Below are positions 9,270 through 16,637 of a stretch of 64,000 nucleotides of DNA, in pieces. The translations under genes and the position numbers were made by a program. The stretch is taken from positions 62,001 to 126,000 of the forward strand of contig NZ_CP082289.1 of NCBI RefSeq assembly GCF_019880245.1, given 5' to 3'. Source of the DNA: Halobaculum roseum (GTDB taxonomy: Archaea; Halobacteriota; Halobacteria; Halobacteriales; Haloferacaceae). The notes beneath the pieces are model-generated. The model saw only the letters and a list, made by a program, of their open reading frames with translations. It was not told where the DNA came from and did no database searches. Numbering within the stretch: position 1 is the first letter of the stretch; each line of letters begins with the position of its first letter.

Positions 9270-9713
9270 TCATAGCTGACGTTCAGGTTCGACGAGGTTG
9301 GATCCAGCGAGGACTGTAATTATCACGAGCACGAACGCGATGAGTGAGAGATTCGGAATTGTAAGTCCGAGCACCGGAGCCTGCCACTGGACAACTGCAC
9401 AGGGGCCAGCAAAGGTGCATGAGGCCGTCGTTGCTTGGAGTACGGAGTGATATCCCGCGATTGAAGCTCCCACCACGGATAGTGGCACGACTGTTCGCCA
9501 GATTGTGTTGTGGCTCTCGAGGGCGGCAACGCCGAGAACGACGACAAGCGGATACATGAGGATACGTTGGTACCAGCAGAGGGTACACGGAACGAGACCG
9601 AGGCCGAGACTGAACCAGAGGCTTCCCAGGGTTGCAATCGCCGCGACGCCTGCCCCGCCTGCAAGCCAGAATCGTCCGTCGGACATCCATGACTCAGTTT
9701 GATCCAGCTGCAT
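9270..9713 (-). CDS. DsbB-like disulfide bond oxidoreductase
   Basis: 147 residues with four membrane segments. The first Cys pair is in PCTLCWYQR (about residues 36-44) and the second in CTFAGPC (about 95-101), matching the two redox-active pairs of DsbB. DsbB passes electrons from DsbA to quinone. The start overlaps the end of the DsbA-like gene by 20 bp, so the two are translationally coupled and likely partners. The disulfide system could serve the exported copper proteins around it. Confidence 0.9.
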   Translation of the reverse strand: MQLDQTESWMSDGRFWLAGGAGVAAIATLGSLWFSLGLGLVPCTLCWYQRILMYPLVVVLGVAALESHNTIWRTVVPLSVVGASIAGYHSVLQATTASCTFAGPCAVVQWQAPVLGLTIPNLSLIAFVLVIITVLAGSNLVEPERQL

Positions 9714-10680
9714 CTTCGATCAGCTGTCTTACTCGCTCTTCGTTTCCGAGTGGATTGACCGTCATGCCATCGATGAGGAGCGTGGGTGTGGCATCGACAC
9801 CGACATCGCTCGCAGCCCTGTCAGTCGCCCGCAGCGCGTCGTCATACTGATTTTCTTGGATGGCCGTGCGGACCGACGCTGTCTCGGAGACGCCTGCGGC
9901 CTGAGCAAACTCGACCAATCTCTCGGCGGTCGCCCACTGGTCGCTCTCGGGTGGTTGATTCCCGAACACGTATTCGTGAAACGCCCAGTATGAGGCTGGG
10001 TCGGTGTTCCAGACGGCTAATCCGGCCTGACCGGCTGCCGGTGCATCGGGGCCCAAAAATGGGTCGCCACCGATATATGCCAGATTGCGGAACTCGAGCG
10101 CAATTGTTCCTGGTTCCACGTAGTCCGTCACGAGTTGTGAAAGCATCTCCGTACTGAACTGGGCGCAGTACGGACACTTCCAGCTCCCGAAGTATGTGAC
10201 CATGACATCGGCATCAGCAGACCCCATCGTCGCATAGCGGAAGTCTCCAGGCGAGTCGGGAATCGGGGCAGTGGTAACGGCACCCGTATCACCTCCAGCA
10301 GTCGCGCCGTCATCCGGCTCAGTGCTCGTATTGTTAGAGAGAGCGGTGGCGCCGATCACGAGACCGGCAGTGGCGGCACCACCACCGCCGAGGAGAAGCT
10401 GTCGGCGGGTTAGTCCTCCGACAGCAGCTCCAACACCTCCCTCGGAGAGCCGCTCTGAGAACGTGAGTGAATCAACGGCTGTCTCAGCCCGTTTGTAATC
10501 CACACCTGAGAGGTCGTCGGGGTGCGCGACGAGCCAGTGTCTGTAGAGCTGCTCGTCAGTCTCGTCACCGAGTTGTTCGCCACAATAATGGCAGGCGCTG
10601 TGAACGTTCCATGTGTGGTCACGCGCTGCTCCAGCTGTTTCGAATTGATCTGTACAGATCGGGCAGGTATGGGCAGTCAT
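9694..10680 (-). CDS. DsbA-family thioredoxin-fold protein with N-terminal zinc fingers
   Basis: 328 residues. The first ~65 residues hold two zinc-finger-like Cys/His sets (CPIC...H...H and CHYCGEQ...H...H). A membrane or signal segment follows TRRQLLLGGGG (about 88-115), then a DsbA-like domain with active site WKCPYC (about 166-171) and the cis-proline loop DATPTLLIDG near residue 300. The thioredoxin domain should be outside the cell and the fingers inside. It is coupled to DsbB downstream. Cytoplasmic zinc fingers on an exported DsbA are unusual relative to bacterial DsbA. Confidence 0.88.
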   Translation of the reverse strand: MTAHTCPICTDQFETAGAARDHTWNVHSACHYCGEQLGDETDEQLYRHWLVAHPDDLSGVDYKRAETAVDSLTFSERLSEGGVGAAVGGLTRRQLLLGGGGAATAGLVIGATALSNNTSTEPDDGATAGGDTGAVTTAPIPDSPGDFRYATMGSADADVMVTYFGSWKCPYCAQFSTEMLSQLVTDYVEPGTIALEFRNLAYIGGDPFLGPDAPAAGQAGLAVWNTDPASYWAFHEYVFGNQPPESDQWATAERLVEFAQAAGVSETASVRTAIQENQYDDALRATDRAASDVGVDATPTLLIDGMTVNPLGNEERVRQLIEDAAGSN

Positions 10681-10784
10681 TCGTGATCACTACTCCAAGT
10701 GTAGATTTCATAGGCTCCGTGTTCTGCTCTCATAGTGAGCTGAATCGTCGGTATCTGTGGCATTGTGTTATACGCAAGGGGTCA

Positions 10785-11300
10785 TCAGCGGCGGAGATAT
10801 GCGACGAGGCAGGTCGTCAGGAGACAGAGGAGAATGAGAATTGCCACGCCCAGATGCGTCGTCACGATGGTCGGTTGGAGATCTTCCGTGACGGTCAATC
10901 CTCCGAGGATAACCTGTAACGGAAGGAGGACGAGAGCGGCCGTGGCCGACCATTTGACAATCGGGGTATTACGGTGTGTCACCCACGCTCCAAGGGTCGT
11001 GCCGACGATCAGAACCCCGGCCGTCATCGCCAGTCCACGGTGAGCCCACTCAGCGAAGATTTGGAGTGCAGAGTATGGCGAGTTAGCAATGATCTCGGGT
11101 TGAAGGAAGGGGACCCACGTCCCGTAGCAGGTCGGCCAATCGGGACAGGAAAGTCCAGCACCGATTGCACTGGTGTAGGCTCCAAGAAGCATCACAATAT
11201 ACGTCACTAGTAGCGTCAAACTGGCGATATGCCTGTACTCGACCGGAATCCTTGAAATCGCGGTTCGTATATCGTGCCTGCGGAGTCGGGCTTGAGACAT
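10785..11300 (-). CDS. ctaA: Heme A synthase, half-size COX15/CtaA
   Basis: 171 residues with four membrane helices. The conserved helix histidines appear in EYRHIA, EWAHRG, VTHRN and TTHLGV, and an extracellular Cys pair is in LSCPDWPTCYG. Bacterial CtaA has eight helices; this half-size form is the archaeal type. The enzyme converts heme O to heme A for terminal oxidases. The start at 11300 (MSQARL) is preferred to 11402 because the upstream extension looks non-coding. It fits the copper-loading ATPase and DUF7541-type genes nearby. Confidence 0.88.
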   Translation of the reverse strand: MSQARLRRHDIRTAISRIPVEYRHIASLTLLVTYIVMLLGAYTSAIGAGLSCPDWPTCYGTWVPFLQPEIIANSPYSALQIFAEWAHRGLAMTAGVLIVGTTLGAWVTHRNTPIVKWSATAALVLLPLQVILGGLTVTEDLQPTIVTTHLGVAILILLCLLTTCLVAYLRR

Positions 11301-11472
11301 AATATTGGGTAGGGACGTTGACTTGCGGTGTGACGAGTTGATGTCTTGGAGACAAAGTGTTAAGCCGGATTCCCAGCGAGTGGGACACCGCCTGCTATTC
11401 ATTGAGGAGCCGTCTCATGATACTGTTAAGAAGACACACGGTTTGTAGGGAAAACCCCTATATGCCAATAGT

Positions 11473-12435
11473 ATGATGGCTCAAGAACATACCCAGGAAC
11501 GGTCAATAGATGAACGCGACCGCGAGGTGAAGTCTGCCAACGACAACATCTGTCCCGAGTGTCAGGGTCATATTACACGGACTAGCGACAGCGGTGAGGC
11601 GACCTGCGAAAGCTGTGGGTTGGTTTTTGAAGATAATCCAATCGACCACGGTCCTGAGTGGCGTGCGTTCACTTCAGAGGAACGCGATGAAAAGAGTCGG
11701 GTCGGGGCTCCGACGACGCAGCTGATGCACGATAAGGGTCTGAGTACGACTATCGGCTGGCAGGACAAGGATGCCTACGGACAGGCTGTCTCTGGTCGCA
11801 AACGTGCTCAATTACAGCGCCTCCGGACGTGGGACGAGCGGTTCCGTACGAAGGATGCTCACGAGCGGAATCTCAAGCAAGCGCTCGGGGAGATCAGCCG
11901 CATGGCGTCCGCTCTGGGACTTCCTGAATCGGTTCGGGAAACTGCAGGCGTCCTGTACCGGCGTGCTGTGGAGCAGAACCTGCTCCCCGGTCGCTCGATC
12001 GAGGGTATGTCGACGGCGTCGTTGTATGCGGCTGCTCGACAGCACGGAATGCCACGGCCGCTGACGGAGTTCGCCGATGTCAGCCGTGTCGAGAAAATCC
12101 GGATCCAGCGAGCGTACCGATATCTGTCCCGAGAACTTGGGCTGGAGATCGAGCCGGAGGATCCCATGCAATATATTCCACAATTCGCGTCATCGCTCGA
12201 CGTGAGCGACGAAGCAGAACGGCGCTCTCGAGAACTGCTTGAGGTAGCTACAGATAATGCCGTCCACAGTGGAAAGAGTCCAGCCGGGTTGGCGGCTGCC
12301 GCTCTGTATGCTGCGACCCACCTCACGAACGAACAGCTCACACAGGAGACGGTGAGTGAGGTCGCCCACGTCAGTCGAGTCACGATCCGAAATCGATACC
12401 AAGAGCTTCTCGAGGTGTACGCGCAGTATGACTGA
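11473..12435 (+). CDS. Transcription initiation factor TFB
   Basis: 320 residues. A zinc ribbon CPECQG...CESCGLV (about residues 26-48) is followed by the B-reader region DHGPEWRAF and two cyclin-like repeats (about 120-210 and 215-310). The second ends in a helix-turn-helix, SEVAHVSRVTIRNRYQEL. It recruits RNA polymerase to TATA promoters. Haloarchaea carry many TFBs that specialise promoter choice. A TFB inside a metal/redox cluster may control that cluster, which is inference. Transcribed divergently from ctaA. Confidence 0.95.
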   Translation: MMAQEHTQERSIDERDREVKSANDNICPECQGHITRTSDSGEATCESCGLVFEDNPIDHGPEWRAFTSEERDEKSRVGAPTTQLMHDKGLSTTIGWQDKDAYGQAVSGRKRAQLQRLRTWDERFRTKDAHERNLKQALGEISRMASALGLPESVRETAGVLYRRAVEQNLLPGRSIEGMSTASLYAAARQHGMPRPLTEFADVSRVEKIRIQRAYRYLSRELGLEIEPEDPMQYIPQFASSLDVSDEAERRSRELLEVATDNAVHSGKSPAGLAAAALYAATHLTNEQLTQETVSEVAHVSRVTIRNRYQELLEVYAQYD

Positions 12436-12495
12436 CCGGATAGCCCCTGCCGGGCGAAATCCAGCTACTGAGTGGGTCATGATACGATATTTACC

Positions 12496-12723
12496 ATGAG
12501 CGAGTTCTCAATACAGACCGAGGTCGAGATATTGGAGCTGCTCGTTGATGAGTCACCGTGCCATGTGATGGAGATCACTAACGCCGTCGATGGACACCCG
12601 ATCACCATTGACCAAACGTGTGCTCACCTCCATAGTGAGGGCTGTATTGTTCCACTGGGGAGGGGTCTCTACGAGATCACAGACGCAGGCGAACAACGAC
12701 TCGAAATTCAGCACGATTCATAA
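12496..12723 (+). CDS. Small winged-helix protein
   Basis: 75 residues starting MSEFSIQ, with the pattern of a single winged helix: a first helix TEVEILELLVDE, a recognition segment near DQTCAHLHSEG and a wing LGRGLYEITDAG. It probably binds DNA. It lies between tfb and another HTH gene on the same strand. An upstream ATG at 12472 is possible but adds an unlikely extension. Confidence 0.6.
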   Translation: MSEFSIQTEVEILELLVDESPCHVMEITNAVDGHPITIDQTCAHLHSEGCIVPLGRGLYEITDAGEQRLEIQHDS

Positions 12724-12863
12724 TTGTGTCACCATGTCTCCCCTCTTTCGATGGATCGACCGTCATGACTCTGGAACCACGATCCCGACTGAGTTCGTGG
12801 GACCAATGGGATGCCTCTCCAGCAATCGGACACCATATCCCGAGGACCACGTATTATCGAATA

Positions 12864-13241
12864 ATGGGAGATGATTCAGTGTCGTCCGAGGACACTCCGG
12901 AGGTACAGGATGTCCTTGATGCGCTGGATGATCCCGCGTGTCGGGCTATTCTCCAGGAAACTATCGAACCAATGACTGCGAACGAACTCCTCGACGCATG
13001 TGACATCCCCAAGTCGACGCTGTATCGAAAATTAGAACTCCTCAGTTCCGCTTCCCTCGTTCGAGAACAGGAGACGATCAACCCCGGAGGTGGACGGGTT
13101 ACCTACTACGAGCGGTCGTTCGAGGACGTCACGATCTCTATGGACGACACAGGTACGTTTTCGGTGAGCGTCGATCGGCCGCCGAAATCTACAGACGAAC
13201 GGCTTGCAGATATCTGGTCGATGATGGGGGACGAAGTATGA
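12864..13241 (+). CDS. ArsR-like winged-helix regulator
   Basis: 125 residues. The N-terminal half is a typical haloarchaeal HTH: DVLDALDDPACRAILQ, then DIPKSTLYRKLELL as the recognition helix (about residues 53-66). A wing follows with VTYYERSF. The start MGDDSV was chosen because upstream in-frame sequence is not family-like. Its stop overlaps the next start (ATGA at 13238), so it is co-translated with the DUF7521-like membrane protein and may regulate this trio. Confidence 0.8.
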   Translation: MGDDSVSSEDTPEVQDVLDALDDPACRAILQETIEPMTANELLDACDIPKSTLYRKLELLSSASLVREQETINPGGGRVTYYERSFEDVTISMDDTGTFSVSVDRPPKSTDERLADIWSMMGDEV

Positions 13242-13516
13242 ACGGCGTCATCACGGCGATTGCAGTCGTCAAGTTCGTAATCCTGCTTCTCGGTGGCGGG
13301 ATTACCTATATTGCATTTAAAGCCTATCGACGTACGGGTGCGGATTCGCTACGTGTCCTTGGTGTCGGGTTCGGTATCATCACACTCGGGGCAATTCTAA
13401 CTGGCGTGGCCAACCAGTTCTTTTCTGTCGGATTGGCCCTCGGCGTGCTCATCAACAGCCTGTTCGTCGCCCTTGGCCTCGCGGTCATCATGTACTCGCT
13501 GTATATCCAGAAATGA
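13238..13516 (+). CDS. DUF7521-like membrane protein
   Basis: 92 residues with three hydrophobic segments and a short loop KAYRRTGADSLR between the first and second. This is the layout of haloarchaeal DUF7521 proteins, which usually pair with an HTH gene as here. It overlaps both neighbours by 4 bp (ATGA at each end). A role as membrane sensor for the HTH protein is plausible but unproven. Confidence 0.72.
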   Translation: MNGVITAIAVVKFVILLLGGGITYIAFKAYRRTGADSLRVLGVGFGIITLGAILTGVANQFFSVGLALGVLINSLFVALGLAVIMYSLYIQK

Positions 13517-14835
13517 ACCCCGTTCCGAATGTTGCCGTTCCTGATCTCCGTCGGGGTAGCTACCTAATCCTTTTCGGCGTTGTTCTGTTCGTTCTCACGC
13601 TTGTTAGCAGTGCAATGCTCGCCCCTGCGATTGGGACGGCTTCGGAGACAGACCAGACGTCCCGAACCTTGGTCGGGTCTCAGGGGGGTGGCCCAGGCTG
13701 GCACGAATACGGCAGCGTCTATCTTCTCAACGGGACGAACACTACCTGGCGTGAATCGAGTGCTGATAGCTATTTTGACGTCACACAAACGGAGAACGGA
13801 ACAGTGTTAGCCGGGTTCATGGACAGCGGGTACGCTTCGTGCGGACCGTACGAGTCTCCCTGTACCCGAACGGGATTCCGAGTCATTGACCCCGGGAAAG
13901 ACCTGCAGGTGGTTTCGGAGTATAGCTTCCCGGTGCGAACGAACAAGAACAGCGAAGTCCACGATGTCGAACGACTCGAATCGGGAGAATACTTGGTCAC
14001 CGATATGGAGTACGAGCGTATCTTTACTGTCAAGAACGGCGAAGTCACGTGGCAGTGGAATGCGAGTTCGTTCTACGACGCCCCACAAGATCCGACGACG
14101 ACCGACTGGCTGCACATCAACGACGTGGACGTCATCGGCTCTGGGCGCTATCTCGTCTCAGTACGGAATGCCAACCAGCTACTCGTTATCGAGCGCGGCG
14201 AGGGCGTCGTTGAGGTTATCAATGAGGATACGACCGATTCGAACGATGCCAATTGCCGGAAATCCGGCCAGTTGAACGACTATGACAATGATGGCGATAT
14301 TCGATGCGGTGACCCCGACGTGCTCAACCACCAGCACAACCCCCAGTGGCTCGGGGATGGTGCCGTCCTCGTTGCCGACAGCGAGAACGACCGAGTCGTG
14401 GAACTGCATCGAACGGAGGGCGGTAAATGGGAGCCAGCGTGGGCTCTTGATCGGGCAGCGGGTGTCGAGCTCGATTGGCCCCGGGATGCGGATCGCCTCC
14501 CGAACGGAAACACGCTTATCACCGACACGCTCAACCGGCGACTCGTAGAGGTCGACGAATCCGGGACTGTCGTCTGGAGCGTTCGAACAGAGCGTATCCC
14601 ATACGAAGCCGACCGACTGCCCTACGGTGAGTCTGTCGGAGCCCCGAAGTACACGACTAACGGAAGCAGCGTCGACAGCCCTGACGCCGGCGTGCCGGTT
14701 CTCTCACTACTGCTGGTCGGGCTTCGGGCAGTCGTTCCGTCAACGCCATTCTGGTTCCGGGAACCACAACTTGGACTGACGCTTGTCTCTACACTCCTCA
14801 TTGTCGTCGGCGGAGTTGATCGTATTCGTAACTAA
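13513..14835 (+). CDS. Arylsulfotransferase-like beta-propeller, membrane-anchored
   Basis: 440 residues. An N-terminal membrane segment (about 16-37) and a C-terminal one (about 418-435) frame an extracellular domain. Repeated propeller-like strands are visible, such as SGRYLVSVRNANQLLVIE and LPNGNTLITDTLNRRLVEV, and a His motif NHQHNPQW (about 275-282). These fit the archaeal arylsulfotransferase (ASST) family, which moves sulfate between phenols. No substrate can be named; NHL-type binding alone is possible. Translationally coupled to the DUF7521-like gene. Confidence 0.75.
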   Translation: MNPVPNVAVPDLRRGSYLILFGVVLFVLTLVSSAMLAPAIGTASETDQTSRTLVGSQGGGPGWHEYGSVYLLNGTNTTWRESSADSYFDVTQTENGTVLAGFMDSGYASCGPYESPCTRTGFRVIDPGKDLQVVSEYSFPVRTNKNSEVHDVERLESGEYLVTDMEYERIFTVKNGEVTWQWNASSFYDAPQDPTTTDWLHINDVDVIGSGRYLVSVRNANQLLVIERGEGVVEVINEDTTDSNDANCRKSGQLNDYDNDGDIRCGDPDVLNHQHNPQWLGDGAVLVADSENDRVVELHRTEGGKWEPAWALDRAAGVELDWPRDADRLPNGNTLITDTLNRRLVEVDESGTVVWSVRTERIPYEADRLPYGESVGAPKYTTNGSSVDSPDAGVPVLSLLLVGLRAVVPSTPFWFREPQLGLTLVSTLLIVVGGVDRIRN

Positions 14836-15239
14836 ATTTCCTCTCGAAGCCAGTCGAGAGCTCGCTCGCGTTTCTTGATGTCGAAATATCGCATTTCGTT
14901 GGGGGCGACTGGCCAGATCGGTCGGATTGCATACCACCAGTCGAACAGGAGTTTTGCCCATCGTGTATCGCCGACTGCGGCGTACCGGTCGATATCGAAC
15001 TCAGGGCCGTACCGGAGATCGGGAACCACCCCGTGGAGGTGTGTGAGAAACGCCCTGAACGTCCAGTTCGGAACTTCCTCGTACACGTGGATGTACCCGT
15101 GCTTATCGCTCTTTTCGACGAGGAGTGAGTACAGCTCTTGATAGCCTGTTCGCGTGCCCTTCCCGACGCGAATCGCAATGAGGTTCTCGTTCGTCTCGTC
15201 CAACACCTCGAACATTTGATCGGGTGCTGTGTGGGACAT
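14832..15239 (-). CDS. SpoIIAA-like (STAS/SEC14) domain protein
   Basis: 135 residues with alternating strands and helices typical of the SpoIIAA-like family: the start FEVLDETNENLIAIRVGKG and the C-terminal FDIKKRERALDWLREEI. The family is found as small stand-alone proteins; some bind lipids or stress signals. It ends the cadA-CDF operon with 2 bp between it and the CDF gene, and overlaps the convergent sulfotransferase-like gene by 4 bp. Its job in metal efflux is unknown. Confidence 0.75.
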   Translation of the reverse strand: MSHTAPDQMFEVLDETNENLIAIRVGKGTRTGYQELYSLLVEKSDKHGYIHVYEEVPNWTFRAFLTHLHGVVPDLRYGPEFDIDRYAAVGDTRWAKLLFDWWYAIRPIWPVAPNEMRYFDIKKRERALDWLREEI

Positions 15240-15241
15240 CG

Positions 15242-16177
15242 TTAGTGGGAGTGATTCGTCGTACCGACAGGGTCAGTATCGGGATCGGTACGCCCGACGA
15301 GCTCCACGGTTGCGTGGTCGATTCCTCGATTCGTGAGATAGTCGTGAACCCGTGACTGGATTCTCCGTTGCTCCTCGAGTGTGGTCGACGTATCTGTCAG
15401 TCGGACGGTTGCGACGGTGAGTTGACTACAGACTTGCCAGACGTGGAGATCCTCAATCTGGTCGACGCCATCGAGTGTCGTCAATTCATCCCGGAGTTCT
15501 TCGGACGACACCGGGCTCCGTTCCAACAGGATCGAGGTGCTTTCCCGGAGGACGTTCCCGGCCGACGCGAGCACCAGCAGCCCAATGAGTACGGCCGCCA
15601 CAGGGTCTGCGATGGGGAGATCGAACACTGCGACGGCGGCGGTCGAGACGATTACCGCAACAGAGCCACCGGCGTCACCGAGCAGGTGGTAGAACGCCCC
15701 GCGCTCGTTGAGACTCATCTCACCACCCTGCAACACGTACACGGAGCCGATGTTTACCAGCAGGCCACCCGTAGCGATGATCAGCGTCAACTCGGGATTG
15801 ATCGCCACTGGCTCAAGGAACCGCTGGTAGGACTCCCAGACGATGTATCCGACCATTGGAAGGAGCAAGACGCCGTTCAGGAAGGCCGCAACCGGCTCCA
15901 GTCGGTGGAGACCGTACGACCACGCCTCGCCACCCTCGAACCGTTCGGCGGTGTAGCTCGCGCCGAACGCCATCGCGTACGCCAGCATATCGAACAGCAT
16001 GTGGAGTGCGTCGCTGATAAGCGCGACCGACCCGAACAGGAGTCCACCAGCCAGTTCGATGACGAATCCAAAGAAATTGACGACCGCGACGAGCGCAAGC
16101 CGACGCGTACTGCCACTTGATTTAGACGGGAGGTTGTGCTCTGCGGTCTCCTCATCAGTATGCTCGTGAAGGGTCAT
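15242..16177 (-). CDS. Cation diffusion facilitator (Zn/Cd/Co efflux)
   Basis: 311 residues with six membrane segments and the CDF signature SDALHMLFD (about residues 54-62), giving the His/Asp metal site of helix 2; helix 5 carries the second site. The C-terminal cytoplasmic domain has the dimerisation pattern LDGVDQIEDLHVWQV (about 235-249). It exports divalent metals by proton exchange. The operon with the Zn/Cd ATPase supports zinc or cadmium. The His-rich start and end (MTLHEHTDEE, TTNHSH) may bind metal. Confidence 0.93.
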   Translation of the reverse strand: MTLHEHTDEETAEHNLPSKSSGSTRRLALVAVVNFFGFVIELAGGLLFGSVALISDALHMLFDMLAYAMAFGASYTAERFEGGEAWSYGLHRLEPVAAFLNGVLLLPMVGYIVWESYQRFLEPVAINPELTLIIATGGLLVNIGSVYVLQGGEMSLNERGAFYHLLGDAGGSVAVIVSTAAVAVFDLPIADPVAAVLIGLLVLASAGNVLRESTSILLERSPVSSEELRDELTTLDGVDQIEDLHVWQVCSQLTVATVRLTDTSTTLEEQRRIQSRVHDYLTNRGIDHATVELVGRTDPDTDPVGTTNHSH

Positions 16178-16198
16178 AAGTTCACATTAGAGGGGGTT

Positions 16199-16636
16199 CT
16201 ATTTCGAATCTGAGGATTCCGGTTGTTCCTGGGTAGATTCCTGGGCCCCGTCTTCACTCGTCACCATCGAATCCTGCGCCGTTGATTCAGTGCTATCCGA
16301 AGAGGTAATCTCCTCATCGGCTCCCTCCGGTTCTGGTTTGGACCGCTCCGATTCTTCGGAGAGTGATGTATCTTGGGCGGAGGAGCCCGCGAAATCGAGC
16401 GGACGAAGCCAGATGAACCAAACCACAAATACGGTTGTGCCATAGCCGACGATCCACACGAGGTCAGCAACTGCAGAGAGGTTCGCCTGTTCGAAGGTGT
16501 ATACCAACAAACCGGGCCCGATGAGCCCAATGAGCACAACGAGGACGGCAAACTGCGGAGACGAGAGTCCGAACGGGTATCGTTGCTGATCTGCCTCCGT
16601 ATGGGATGTTGCGTTTCCCTCATTCTCTGCACCCAT
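16199..16636 (-). CDS. Small membrane protein with acidic tail
   Basis: 145 residues. Two hydrophobic segments (about 28-47 and 58-78) are followed by a long Ser/Glu-rich, low-complexity tail to the end. It starts 1 bp after the end of the cadA gene and is 21 bp from the CDF gene, so it belongs to the metal efflux operon. No family is recognised. Confidence 0.65.
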   Translation of the reverse strand: MGAENEGNATSHTEADQQRYPFGLSSPQFAVLVVLIGLIGPGLLVYTFEQANLSAVADLVWIVGYGTTVFVVWFIWLRPLDFAGSSAQDTSLSEESERSKPEPEGADEEITSSDSTESTAQDSMVTSEDGAQESTQEQPESSDSK

Positions 16637-16637
16637 C

